Made by a program: the position numbers and the translations under genes. Shown piece after piece: positions 28,574-38,080 of a stretch of DNA of 57,626 bases. The stretch comes from Coriobacteriia bacterium. Lineage in GTDB: Bacteria > Actinomycetota > Coriobacteriia > Anaerosomatales > SLCP01. Every line of letters begins with the position of its first letter. Within the stretch, counting starts at the first letter, position 1. The notes beneath the pieces were generated by a model, which was not told the DNA's origin, searched no databases, and was given only the letters and a program-made list of their open reading frames with translations. The stretch is taken from the NCBI GenBank assembly GCA_014859265.1, contig JACUUN010000005.1:1-57626 (forward strand), read 5' to 3'.

Positions 28574-29640
28574 GTAGCATCCGAGCCGCTTACACCGGCC
28601 TCATCGAACGTGGCCATCCCAGAGAGCATCCGGCACGCAGCGTCTACGAGCGCCATCGCGAGAGCCGCCCCTGTCCCCTCCCCGAGCCTCAGGTCGAGGT
28701 CGAGGACCGGACGCATGCCGAGGTGCTCGAGCTGGATGCTATGACCCGGCTCCAGTGAGCGATGCGACGCAAGCAGGTAGTCGCGGCATGCCGGACAGAG
28801 AGCAACCGCCGCGAGAGCGGCGGCGCCGGAGATGAAGCCGTCGACCAGCACGCACGCCCTCAGAGCCGCACCGCCGATCATCACGCCTGCAAGTCCGGCA
28901 ATCTCGGCCCCCCCTACCGAAGCGAGTATCCCGAGCGCGTCTGTTCCGGGCGCCACGTTGCGCGCGAGGGCATCCCGCACGACCGTCGTTTTGTGCGCTA
29001 CCCCCGCTTCGTCGAGTCCGGTTCCTGGACCCACTACTCGCTCCGGAGACACGCCCGTGTATGCCGCTGTGAGAGCTGCCGCCGCAGTGGTGTTCCCGAT
29101 GCCCATCTCTCCTGTGCCGAGCAGTGTCACACCGTCGCTGACAGCTGCTGACGCTGCCTCTGCACCCGAAAGTACTGCCTCGACGGCCTGCACGGTGCTC
29201 AGCGCAGGGCCATGCCGCATGTTCTCCGTGCCCTCGGCGACCTTGATCTGGTATACCCCTCCGAGTCCGCTGGTGTCCCCCGCCACTCCAACGTCGTAGA
29301 GGCGCAGCTCGGCATCCACAGAGCGGGCAATCTGATTGATGGCGGCACCGCCGGTCGCGAAGTTGGCGACCATCTGCAACGTAACGGACTGGGGATACGA
29401 CGACACGCCCTCGACGGCAACACCATGGTCACCCGCCATGAGCAGGATGGCTTTTCGCTCGACAGACGGGTGCTCTGTCCCCTGGATGCGGGCGACGGCC
29501 GCCGCTATCTCTTCGAGCCTGCCGAGGCTGCGGCGCGGCTTTGTAAGCGAGTCCAACCGTACCCACGCGCGCTCTTCAGCAGACATATCGGCAGGCTGAA
29601 CTGTGTCGATCAGATGCATAAGTCGCTCGGTAGCGCTCAT
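28570..29640 (-). CDS. cobT: Nicotinate-nucleotide-dimethylbenzimidazole phosphoribosyltransferase; start trimmed to MSATERL
   Basis: LTKPRRSLGRLEEIAAAVA, MAGDHGVAVEGVSSYPQSVT, MGIGNTTAAAAL, VGPGTGLDEAGVAHK, GGAEIAGLAGVM. Confidence 0.95.
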   Translation of the reverse strand: MSATERLMHLIDTVQPADMSAEERAWVRLDSLTKPRRSLGRLEEIAAAVARIQGTEHPSVERKAILLMAGDHGVAVEGVSSYPQSVTLQMVANFATGGAAINQIARSVDAELRLYDVGVAGDTSGLGGVYQIKVAEGTENMRHGPALSTVQAVEAVLSGAEAASAAVSDGVTLLGTGEMGIGNTTAAAALTAAYTGVSPERVVGPGTGLDEAGVAHKTTVVRDALARNVAPGTDALGILASVGGAEIAGLAGVMIGGAALRACVLVDGFISGAAALAAVALCPACRDYLLASHRSLEPGHSIQLEHLGMRPVLDLDLRLGEGTGAALAMALVDAACRMLSGMATFDEAGVSGSDAT

Positions 29641-29654
29641 GTGCCGGTACCGTT

Positions 29655-30242
29655 TCAGTCCGAGGGCCAGGACACGTCCCGGGGCAGAGCCCCGAGATCG
29701 AGCACGCGACCGTTCACGGCGAGGTACGCCGCATCGGCGATGGTGACGAACACCGTATTCGCGCGTCCCAGAGCGTCCCGGAAGACCCGCCCGCTGGCGT
29801 ACGCGGGAACGACTCCCCAACCTGTCTCGTTCGTGACGACGATGGTGTCACCAGAACGGCGCGAGACCCATGCGACGAACTCCGCAAGAGCCCCGTCGAG
29901 CGCGGACTCGAGCTCAGTCTCATATGTATCGGTGTCAAGGTCGCCGGTGGCCTCCCCCATCATGAGCGCGGCGAGCGTTCCGAGGCACTCTACCACAAGC
30001 ACAGCCTCGTCCGGGACGGACTTTCTCCACGAGCGCGAGTCCCCGGCCTCAAGCGCGCGGAACTCAGTCGGACGCTCCGTCCTGTGGCGCTCGATACGAG
30101 CGGCGAACTCGGCGTCGCCTTGCGCAACACCGAACACCGCCACAACGACCTCTACACCCCTTCCGGCTCTTGCATGCGCAAGGCGCTGCGCAGCTGCCGA
30201 CTTCCCGCTGCGGGCTGCACCGGTAATGACGACAAGCGCCAT
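29655..30242 (-). CDS. cobU: Adenosylcobinamide kinase/phosphate guanylyltransferase
   Basis: VVITGAARSGKSAAAQRL, RIERHRTERPTEFRALEA, VVTNETGWGVVPAYASGRVFRDALGRAN. Confidence 0.92.
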   Translation of the reverse strand: MALVVITGAARSGKSAAAQRLAHARAGRGVEVVVAVFGVAQGDAEFAARIERHRTERPTEFRALEAGDSRSWRKSVPDEAVLVVECLGTLAALMMGEATGDLDTDTYETELESALDGALAEFVAWVSRRSGDTIVVTNETGWGVVPAYASGRVFRDALGRANTVFVTIADAAYLAVNGRVLDLGALPRDVSWPSD

Positions 30243-31018
30243 CAGCGCCCTCCTTCCGTCGTGCGCTTGAGTGCTGAGACCTCTTCTGGGCCAAGGTGCC
30301 GGTGCTCGCCCGGGGCTAGGTCGCCGAGGACCAGCGGGCCGAACGACGTCCGGTGTAGCGAGATGACGGGATGACCGACCGCGGCGAACATGCGTCGGAC
30401 CTGTCGTTTGCGGCCTTCACGTATCGCGATCTCCATCTCCGCCGACGGACCTGCTTCGACCATCCGCACCCGGGCAGGCGCCGTCACGCCGTCTTCGAGC
30501 TCCACCCCCGATGAAAGCGCGGCGAGTGTCTCCCGGGCCGGTCTGCCTTCGACCGAAACGCGGTAGGTCTTCTCGACGTGGAAGCGCGGATGAAGAAGCT
30601 TATGTGCGAGGTCACCGTCGGTCGTGAAGAGAAGAAGGCCCGTCGTCTCCCGGTCCAGCCGGCCCACCGGGAAGAGCCCTGCCGGGTCGCGGGGAACCAG
30701 ATCGGCGACGGTGGGACGGCCCTGGGGATCGCTCATGGTCGTCACGTAGCCGGCCGGCTTGTTGAGCACGAGATACGTCGGCGCCGATGCGAGCGTGACG
30801 ACCCGGCCATCGACTTCCACGGTATCCGTGAGCGGGTCGACGCGTGCACCGAGCTCGGAGACGACGACACCGTTGACGCGGACCCGCCCGGCAGTCATGA
30901 GGTCCTCGCTGCCACGGCGCGAGGCAACACCCGCGCGTGCCAGGAACCGCTGGAGCCTCATCGGGACGATACGCTCGTGGACGCCTGGCGGCCCGTCTGT
31001 GGCTTCGTGGGTGTTCAC
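30242..31018 (-). CDS. rluB: rRNA pseudouridine synthase (RsuA/RluB family)
   Basis: S4 domain MRLQRFLARAGVASRRGSEDLMTAGRVRVNG, LNKPAGYVTTMSDPQGRPTV, VGRLDRETTGLLLFTTDG. Confidence 0.93.
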   Translation of the reverse strand: MNTHEATDGPPGVHERIVPMRLQRFLARAGVASRRGSEDLMTAGRVRVNGVVVSELGARVDPLTDTVEVDGRVVTLASAPTYLVLNKPAGYVTTMSDPQGRPTVADLVPRDPAGLFPVGRLDRETTGLLLFTTDGDLAHKLLHPRFHVEKTYRVSVEGRPARETLAALSSGVELEDGVTAPARVRMVEAGPSAEMEIAIREGRKRQVRRMFAAVGHPVISLHRTSFGPLVLGDLAPGEHRHLGPEEVSALKRTTEGGR

Positions 31019-31020
31019 GG

Positions 31021-31656
31021 CTAGTCGATCTCTGCGACGTCGTTCTCGTCGGGTCCGAGATCCTCTTCAGCACCGAATCCGATGCCCCCCGACGGACCGC
31101 CAAGCCGGTCCCGGATCGCCGCTTCGGTCCGCGGATCGGGAGCGAACTCCTCGAGCGGGGGCAGCTCCTCGAGGCTCTTGAGCCCAAACTTCTCGAGGAA
31201 CGCCTTCGTGGTCGTGTAGATAATCGCGTTACCGGCCTCACGGTCCCGGCCGGCCTCTCTGACGAGGCCCTTCTCGATGAGCGATGAAATCACGGCCTCA
31301 CTATTCACGCCCCTTACCGCGTTCACGCCTGCCCGGGTGACCGGCTGGTGATATGCGATCACAGCCAGAGCCTCGAGGGCGGCCTGGGACAGGCGACGTG
31401 TGTCCCAGGAAAGCACGAACTGCTCGATTGCGTCGTGATACGCCGGATGCGTGTACAGGCGCCACCCACCAGCCGCCTCCCGGAGCTGGAAGCCACGTTC
31501 GGCTTCTCGGTACTCCTCGGCTAGGCTGGTGAGGGTCTCGGTGACTGCTGAGACATTGGCGTCGAGTATCTTGGCTACGCGCGCCGCCGAGACCGGCTCG
31601 TCGGAGACGAACAACAGTGCCTCAATCGCGCCGCGGAGCATCACATCCCCCTGCAT
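31021..31656 (-). CDS. scpB: Segregation and condensation protein B; start trimmed to MQGDVMLRG
   Basis: AIEALLFVSDEPVSAARVAKIL, LSQAALEALAVIAYHQPVTRAGVNAVRGVNS. Confidence 0.93.
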   Translation of the reverse strand: MQGDVMLRGAIEALLFVSDEPVSAARVAKILDANVSAVTETLTSLAEEYREAERGFQLREAAGGWRLYTHPAYHDAIEQFVLSWDTRRLSQAALEALAVIAYHQPVTRAGVNAVRGVNSEAVISSLIEKGLVREAGRDREAGNAIIYTTTKAFLEKFGLKSLEELPPLEEFAPDPRTEAAIRDRLGGPSGGIGFGAEEDLGPDENDVAEID

Positions 31657-31657
31657 G

Positions 31658-32407
31658 TCACGAACCCTCCTGAACGTCGGTGGCGATAACCACGATGTCA
31701 TCGAACAGCTCGTCCTGTCGGAGTTCGACACGACCGCGCTTGTACAGCTCGAGTATGGCAAGGAACGTCACCACGAGGACCTCGGGCGACGGGTCCATGC
31801 CGAGAAGCTCGCTGAAGCACACCTTCCCCGAGCGGGCAAGAGCGCGCGACACGCTCTCGGTGTGCAGCTCGAGGCTGATAGGTGCGGCGGCAACGTGTTC
31901 CGCCTGCAGCAGGAAGACCTCGCGCCGGTGCACGAGATCAGCGCAGATGACCGCGAGCCCGCGAAGGGTCAGACCCTCCAGGTAGTCGGGCATCAGGCCG
32001 ACGAACGGGACCTCCAGACCGGCCTGGCGTGGATGCATGTGTGATACCGACTCCATGCGGGCAGCGAGCTCGGCTGCAACGTTCTTGAACTGCTTGTAGA
32101 CCAGGAGGCGGGCGAGCAGCAGCTCCCGTGCCTCCTCGGGTGAGAGGTCATCGATATCCTCACCGATGTACTGCTCTTCTGTGGGCAGCAGGCTCGCCGC
32201 TTTGATCTCGAGCAGGGTCGCCGCAACAAGGAGGAAGTCGCTCGCCACATCGAGATCCAGCTCGTGCATGCGCTCGACGTATTCGAGGTACTGGTCAGTG
32301 ACCTCGGTGATCGAGATCGCACTGACGTCGACCTTCTGACGCGCGACGAGATGGAGCAGCAAGTCGAACGGCCCCTCGAATGAATCGATCTTGACCCGGT
32401 ATCCCAC
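31658..32407 (-). CDS. scpA: Segregation and condensation protein A
   Basis: FEGPFDLLLHLVARQKVDVSAISITEVTDQYLEYV, FLLVAATLLEIKAASLLP, VVTFLAILELYKRGRVEL. Confidence 0.94.
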   Translation of the reverse strand: MGYRVKIDSFEGPFDLLLHLVARQKVDVSAISITEVTDQYLEYVERMHELDLDVASDFLLVAATLLEIKAASLLPTEEQYIGEDIDDLSPEEARELLLARLLVYKQFKNVAAELAARMESVSHMHPRQAGLEVPFVGLMPDYLEGLTLRGLAVICADLVHRREVFLLQAEHVAAAPISLELHTESVSRALARSGKVCFSELLGMDPSPEVLVVTFLAILELYKRGRVELRQDELFDDIVVIATDVQEGS

Positions 32408-32419
32408 CGGGAACGCCCC

Positions 32420-33421
32420 CTACCGGTCCCCGTCGATGCGCACGAGGCGCCTGCACGTCTCAACGACCCCGGCGGTCACGGGCCGCGCCTTGGCAGCACC
32501 CGCCTCAAGGACCTCCCACGCGAACCCGGGCCGAGCAGCCAGCTTCTCGCGACGGGCCCGGAACTCGGAGAGGTAGGCCACCAGGTCCTCGGCCATCTTC
32601 TTCTTGTGGGCGACACAACCGCACTCGGCAGTGCGACAGCACCGGTCCCACTGCTCGATGTCGGACGCGTCGGGAGTCACGAGCTTGTGGATCTGGTGAA
32701 GCGGGCAGATGTCCGGGTCGCCGGAGTCGGTCTTGAGTTTGCGGGCGGGATCGGTGATCATACCCCGCACCTTGGCAGCGATCTCATCAGGGGTGTCCGA
32801 GATGAAGATGGCGTTTCCGTACGACTTGCTCATCTTGCGGCCATCGGTACCGGGCACCCGGGCACCCTGCTTCGCGATGAGCGCGGCCGGCTCGATCAGG
32901 TACTCGCCGTAGGTGTTGCTGAAGCGGCGCACGACCTCGCGCGTGAGCTCGAGGTGGGGCAGTTGGTCCTCGCCCACCGGCACCACGTCGGCGAGCACGA
33001 TCGTGATGTCGGCGGCCTGAAGGAGCGGGTACATGAAGAACCCGAGGTTGCCGAGGTCCTTATCGGTTACCTGCTCGCGCTGCTCCTTGTAGGAGGGCAC
33101 GCGCTCGAGCCACGACATCGGGGTCACCATCGAGAAGTAGAGAGTGAGCTCCGCAACCTCAGGAACGTCGGACTGACGGTAGATGGTGCAGCGCTCGGGA
33201 TCGAGTCCCGCAGCGCACCAGTCGAGCACCATCTCCTCGGTGAACTCGCGCACGCGGGTCGTGTCCGCCCAGTCACTGGTGAGCGCGTGCCAGTCCGCGA
33301 TGAAGTAGAAGGCGTCGTACTCGTCCTGCATGGCCAGCATGTTCTGGAGATTGCCGAACCAGTGCCCGAGGTGAAGCTTGCCGGTCGGTCGGTAGCCGGT
33401 AAGCGCGCGCTTACGTGTCAT
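32420..33421 (-). CDS. trpS: Tryptophan-tRNA ligase; start trimmed to MTRKRALTGYRPTGKLHLGHW
   Basis: GYRPTGKLHLGHWFG, PLLQAADI, VPVGEDQLPHLELTREV, GRKMSKSYGNAI. Confidence 0.96.
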   Translation of the reverse strand: MTRKRALTGYRPTGKLHLGHWFGNLQNMLAMQDEYDAFYFIADWHALTSDWADTTRVREFTEEMVLDWCAAGLDPERCTIYRQSDVPEVAELTLYFSMVTPMSWLERVPSYKEQREQVTDKDLGNLGFFMYPLLQAADITIVLADVVPVGEDQLPHLELTREVVRRFSNTYGEYLIEPAALIAKQGARVPGTDGRKMSKSYGNAIFISDTPDEIAAKVRGMITDPARKLKTDSGDPDICPLHQIHKLVTPDASDIEQWDRCCRTAECGCVAHKKKMAEDLVAYLSEFRARREKLAARPGFAWEVLEAGAAKARPVTAGVVETCRRLVRIDGDR

Positions 33422-33491
33422 ACGGCGAGGACTCCTCGAACGTGGAAACCAATGTGGCGGAAACGGTTCGTATGATACCGCACCCGCTCGC

Positions 33492-34121
33492 TCACAACCC
33501 TGTGAACAGCCCGAGCAACGGGTAAACGGTGAAACCGAAGTACCAACCGAGCGGGTTGATGCCGAGATAGGAGGGTAGCAGCCAGAGTGCGGCAATGATG
33601 ATGAGGAATCCATACCGCTCCACACCGTGGTACGCCTTGAGCGCCCGGTCGGATAGGAACAGCGGCAACACCCGCGAGCCGTCGAGAGGTGGCAGCGGAA
33701 TCAGGTTGAAGAACATCAAGACAAGGTTCATGAGAGCGAAGAAGAAAAGTGTCTGGCCGATCAAGCCCGCGCTACCCACGACCCTGAAGACCAATCCCGA
33801 GAACGCAGCGAGCACCAGGTTCGAAGCCGGTCCTGCGATGCCGGTGAGGAACATCCCGCGGCGGTAGTCTTTGAACCGGTACGGGTTGATGGGCACCGGC
33901 TTTGCATAGCCGAAGCCGAATCCCAGGATGGCGACCATCAACAGGGGGAGCAAGATGGTGCCCCACGGGTCGATGTGGCGCACCGGGTTCAGGCTCAGTC
34001 GACCCCGCTCCTTAGCGGTGTTGTCTCCCAGCAGATAGGCGGCCCAGCCGTGGGAAACTTCATGGATGACGATTGCCGGCACGAGAAGACCGAATCGCCA
34101 TGCGATCTCGACGAGATCCAC
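33492..34121 (-). CDS. Site-2-protease family (M50) membrane metalloprotease
   Basis: HEVSHGWAAYLLGD zinc motif, NLIPLPPLDGSRVL, multiple TM segments. Confidence 0.92.
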   Translation of the reverse strand: MDLVEIAWRFGLLVPAIVIHEVSHGWAAYLLGDNTAKERGRLSLNPVRHIDPWGTILLPLLMVAILGFGFGYAKPVPINPYRFKDYRRGMFLTGIAGPASNLVLAAFSGLVFRVVGSAGLIGQTLFFFALMNLVLMFFNLIPLPPLDGSRVLPLFLSDRALKAYHGVERYGFLIIIAALWLLPSYLGINPLGWYFGFTVYPLLGLFTGL

Positions 34122-34133
34122 GTGTGCGTTCTC

Positions 34134-36773
34134 CTAGCGGCCCTGACGCGGACCATCTGCGGGCAATCCCGCGCGCGACACGAGGCGTCCCAGGTTCGCC
34201 ATCTCGGCGTCCCGCCCCACCGCCTTGCCGTCGAGACGGGCGTCGAGCGCTTGCGCGAGTATACCGGAGAAAGCCGGCGATGGCTCCAGCCCCATTGCGA
34301 TGAGGTCCTCTCCGCTCACAGCCGGCTTGATGCGGGAGAGCACGCTCACGAACCGCTGGATCCTCTCCCGTGCGAGCACATCTCCTGCGCCCCACAAGTA
34401 GATGATGGCCTCCTCAGGAACAGAATCCAGTAAGCGGTAGAGACGGGAGTCCCTCATCTTGCGCCGGTCCTTGAGGCGTCTACCGAGTAGTACGGATCGC
34501 TCGGCGAGGACGAGGGCGGGCTCACCGTACTCACGACCGAACCGCATCCGTCGCAGCCAGCGCTCCCCCGCCTGCTGACCGCTGCCCGCCACCAGCGCCG
34601 CAACCAGCGCGACCCTGCGGCGCGGCGTACGTTCGAATGCGTCCGCGAGTGTGCGGTACGCGCGCTCGGCACCGAAGAGCGCCTCGATGGAGTGGTGACT
34701 CACGGCACCCTCGGGAAGCAGTACGCCGAGTACGCCGAGGTCGTCGAGGCGCTCGAACACCGCCGAGGGCGAGTCTTCATCGATGATGTCTAGCATCTCC
34801 TCGCGTATGCGAGCGCTGCTGACCTCGTCGATGACACCCATCTCGACCGCCTGACGTGCGAGCTCCTCCGTCGCACCATCCATGCAGAACCCGAAGCGGC
34901 GTTCGAATCGCGCTGCGCGAAGTACGCGCGTGGGATCCTCGACGAACGACAGCGAGTGAAGGACCCTCAACGTTCCCCGCTCGAGGTCGCGCAGCCCACC
35001 GAAGGGATCGGCGATAGCCCCGAAGCACTCGGTGTTCACGCACGCCGCCATGGCGTTCAGGGTGAAGTCGCGGCGGAAAAGGTCCTGGCGCAGGGAGGAG
35101 CGCTCAACGGTCGGTAGCGCACCCGGACGCGTGTAGTACTCGGTCCGGGCGCTCGTGATGTCGAGGTGCAGTGTTCGGGAGAGAACCAGTACGGCCGTAC
35201 CGAACCTCCGGTGGACCTTCACCCGTGCGCCGAGTGCGGTTGCCGCAGCCTCCGCAAAGGCAACCCCGTCCCCCTCGATCACAACATCAATGTCGAGGTT
35301 GCGGCGGCCCAGAAGCATATCGCGAACGAACCCTCCCACCGCGTGCGCTCTCAACCCATGTTCCTCGGCCATGCGCCCGATCTCATGTAGCGCCTCGTAC
35401 GCCTCGGCGGGAAGGAGCGACGTGACCGAGGCGAGGAAGCGCTCGGTGGACCGCGCACGGGCACGCGGCAGACGCCGGTCGAGGTACTCGTCACCGTGCT
35501 CGGCACGGAGCAGGTCCTTACGCGTGACGATTCCAACAAGTTCGCCGTCGTGCACTACCGGCAGCCGTCCGATGCCCCTCGTCGCGAGCAGGTTCTCAAC
35601 AGTGTAGAGGTCGTCATCGGGGCCGACCGTCACCACCTCCCGGGTCATGAAGCCCTTGACGGGGGCGTGCGAGAGACAGTGACGCACGGCCTTGTCCACA
35701 TCCTTGCGGGTGATAAGCCCAACGACTCCGTCGCCTTCCATGACTGGCAGACCGCCGTGGCCCCACGTCGCCATCAGGGTCCCGGCCTCGGCCATGGTCG
35801 CATCCGGTTGGACGGTGTGGACCGGTGCCGAGAGGATATCTCGCGCCCTCAGAGGCGAGCGCACCACTTCGTCGAGTGCCTCGCGCACCCGTAGTAGCGC
35901 CGTGTCGGTGTCCATTTCACGGAAGGCGGCTGACGCAGCCTGGGCGTGTCCCCCGCCGCCGATGCGCTTCATCACCTTACCGACGTCTACCTCGTACAGC
36001 CGACTGCGGGCGACCACCTGCAGTCGTCCAGGCATGCCGACGATCGCGATTGCAACCCGGTACCCCATGTCTTCGACGATGTAGTGCGTCAGGACGCTTG
36101 CCGAGTCCACGTACTCCCCCGCACGGGCAACACCGACCGCTACCTGCTGGCCGTGCACGTCCCAGACCTCCAGCGAACCCAGGAGGTCTTCGAGCAGGCG
36201 CCGCTGCTCAGAGTCGAGCGCGCGCGTCAGGAACTGGTTCAGAACCTCCATGTCCGCCCCTGCGCCCATCAGGTAGGCAACCGCCTCCGCGTCATAGGCG
36301 GTCGTGCCCGGATACGTGAGAGAGCCCGTGTCCTCGTGAATACCGAGGAGAAGCAGGGACGCTTCGAGCGGGGTCAGCGCTATGCCCTGACGGTGAATCT
36401 CGTGCACCAGGATGGACGTCGTGGCGCCGACATCCAGCGAGCGGTCATCGACGCCTGAAAGGTCACCCTCGGCTGGAGGATGATGGTCGTACACCACCAC
36501 TTCCACATCGGGGCGCACAGCGATTTCGCCGAGCTCCCCGATACGGCCGGCGTCCCGAGTGTCGACCATGATCAGGCGCGTAATCGAATCCAGCTCGAGC
36601 CCCCTGAGGTCGACGAAGTCAAGAAAGTCCTCGTGCAGGTTGTGGAACGCCCGCACATTGGCATTCTGCGTCCCGAGGAACACACCGCGTGAGCCCGGGA
36701 AGAGCTTCGTTGCAGCTACGGTGGCCGCGTAGGCGTCAAAATCCGGGTTCGCATGTCCGACGACGAGTTCCAC
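34134..36773 (-). CDS. DHH/DHHA1 phosphoesterase - CBS pair - poly(A) polymerase/CCA-type tRNA nucleotidyltransferase fusion (879 aa)
   Basis: HANPDFDAYAA...VYDHHPPAEG; two CBS repeats (GVVGLITRKDVDKA, ELVGIVTRKDLLRA); VGGFVRDMLLGRRNLDIDVVIEGDG...RRDFTLNAMA. Confidence 0.92.
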   Translation of the reverse strand: MELVVGHANPDFDAYAATVAATKLFPGSRGVFLGTQNANVRAFHNLHEDFLDFVDLRGLELDSITRLIMVDTRDAGRIGELGEIAVRPDVEVVVYDHHPPAEGDLSGVDDRSLDVGATTSILVHEIHRQGIALTPLEASLLLLGIHEDTGSLTYPGTTAYDAEAVAYLMGAGADMEVLNQFLTRALDSEQRRLLEDLLGSLEVWDVHGQQVAVGVARAGEYVDSASVLTHYIVEDMGYRVAIAIVGMPGRLQVVARSRLYEVDVGKVMKRIGGGGHAQAASAAFREMDTDTALLRVREALDEVVRSPLRARDILSAPVHTVQPDATMAEAGTLMATWGHGGLPVMEGDGVVGLITRKDVDKAVRHCLSHAPVKGFMTREVVTVGPDDDLYTVENLLATRGIGRLPVVHDGELVGIVTRKDLLRAEHGDEYLDRRLPRARARSTERFLASVTSLLPAEAYEALHEIGRMAEEHGLRAHAVGGFVRDMLLGRRNLDIDVVIEGDGVAFAEAAATALGARVKVHRRFGTAVLVLSRTLHLDITSARTEYYTRPGALPTVERSSLRQDLFRRDFTLNAMAACVNTECFGAIADPFGGLRDLERGTLRVLHSLSFVEDPTRVLRAARFERRFGFCMDGATEELARQAVEMGVIDEVSSARIREEMLDIIDEDSPSAVFERLDDLGVLGVLLPEGAVSHHSIEALFGAERAYRTLADAFERTPRRRVALVAALVAGSGQQAGERWLRRMRFGREYGEPALVLAERSVLLGRRLKDRRKMRDSRLYRLLDSVPEEAIIYLWGAGDVLARERIQRFVSVLSRIKPAVSGEDLIAMGLEPSPAFSGILAQALDARLDGKAVGRDAEMANLGRLVSRAGLPADGPRQGR

Positions 36774-36778
36774 AGCGG

Positions 36779-38080
36779 CTACACCTCGTGAAAGAGCGAT
36801 GGCGGGTCGACGCGTTCAGAAGCGATGGCAATCGAGGCTCTCAGACGTTCCTCGCCGAGGTCGAGTTGTTGCTCGGTAGCGGCGTAGAGGGTCGCGATAC
36901 GGTCCCCCGGAGTGACTTCGTGGCCGATGCGGACGTCGAGGACGAGCCCCGCGCCAGGGTCGATGAGGTCATCCTTCGTCGCACGCCCGGCACCGAGCAA
37001 CATGGCAGCCCTGCCAATCTCCTCGGCATCCGTTCCGACGACGAAACCCCTCTCACCGCTGACCGTGACCTCGCGAGAACGGCTCGCTAACGGAAGCAAC
37101 GAGGTGTCCGAGGCTACCGCCGGATCGCCGCCCTGTGCTTCGATCCAGCGCTTGAACACCCTGATTGCCGCTCCGGACGAGAGCGCCTGCTCCGCCTGCC
37201 AGCGGCCCTCGCCCTCGTTGGGCGCGACCCCTCCGAGCGTCAGCATCTTGGCCGCGAGATCGAGGCAGAGCTCGGTGAGCTCCACCGGACCCTCGCAGCG
37301 CAGTGTCTCGACGGCCTCGACTACTTCGAGCGCGTTGCCTACGGCCATGCCGAGGGGCTGGTTCATATCGCTCATGACACAGTGGACATCCTTGCCGAGT
37401 CTAGCCCCGACCCTCGTCAGTTCGCCGGCAAGGTGCCGGGCCTCGTCTTCGGTCTTCATGAATGCGCCCGATCCGACTTTGACGTCCAAAAGAATGGCAT
37501 CCGCCCCACCCGCTACCTTCTTGCTGATAATCGAACCGACGATAAGCGGGATGCTCGGTACGGTCGCCGTAACGTCGCGCAGGGCGTACATCATCTTGTC
37601 GGCGGGATCGATGTCCGGCGACTGTGCGATGACGGCGACCCCTACGCGCGCGACCTGCTCGAGAAACTCATCCGGAGAGAGCTCGACCCGCATCCCGGGT
37701 ATCGACTCGAGTTTGTCGAGAGTCCCACCAGTGTGTCCGAGGCCCCGTCCACTCATCTTCGCAATCGGCACCCCGCACGCTGCAACCAGCGGAGCAAGAA
37801 CGAGGGTCGTCGTGTCGGCCACACCGCCCGTCGAGTGCTTGTCGACCTTGATCCCCGGGATCGAAGAGAGATCGACCACCCTGCCCGAGCGCACCATCGC
37901 GTCGGTGAGGCACACGGTCTCCTCGCCTGAAAGTCCGTTTAGGTACGCGGCCATGAGCCACGCGGCCATCTGGTAATCCGGCATCTCACCTTCAGCGTAT
38001 CCGAGAACGATCCGGTCAATCTGCTCGGCAGTGTGCTCGTTCCCATCCCGTTTTGCCTCTATGAGCTCTTCGAACGTCAT
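36779..38080 (-). CDS. deoA: Thymidine/pyrimidine-nucleoside phosphorylase
   Basis: KVDKHSTGGVADTTTLVLAPLVAACGVPIAKMSGRGLGHTGGTLDKLESIPG, VKVGSGAFMKT. Confidence 0.95.
   Translation of the reverse strand: MTFEELIEAKRDGNEHTAEQIDRIVLGYAEGEMPDYQMAAWLMAAYLNGLSGEETVCLTDAMVRSGRVVDLSSIPGIKVDKHSTGGVADTTTLVLAPLVAACGVPIAKMSGRGLGHTGGTLDKLESIPGMRVELSPDEFLEQVARVGVAVIAQSPDIDPADKMMYALRDVTATVPSIPLIVGSIISKKVAGGADAILLDVKVGSGAFMKTEDEARHLAGELTRVGARLGKDVHCVMSDMNQPLGMAVGNALEVVEAVETLRCEGPVELTELCLDLAAKMLTLGGVAPNEGEGRWQAEQALSSGAAIRVFKRWIEAQGGDPAVASDTSLLPLASRSREVTVSGERGFVVGTDAEEIGRAAMLLGAGRATKDDLIDPGAGLVLDVRIGHEVTPGDRIATLYAATEQQLDLGEERLRASIAIASERVDPPSLFHEV

Noticed and set aside
29655-31018. Cobalamin riboswitch upstream of the cobU/T/S/C genes
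   Set aside because: The genes are embedded in a run with rluB/scpB without a leader, and no B12-box was seen
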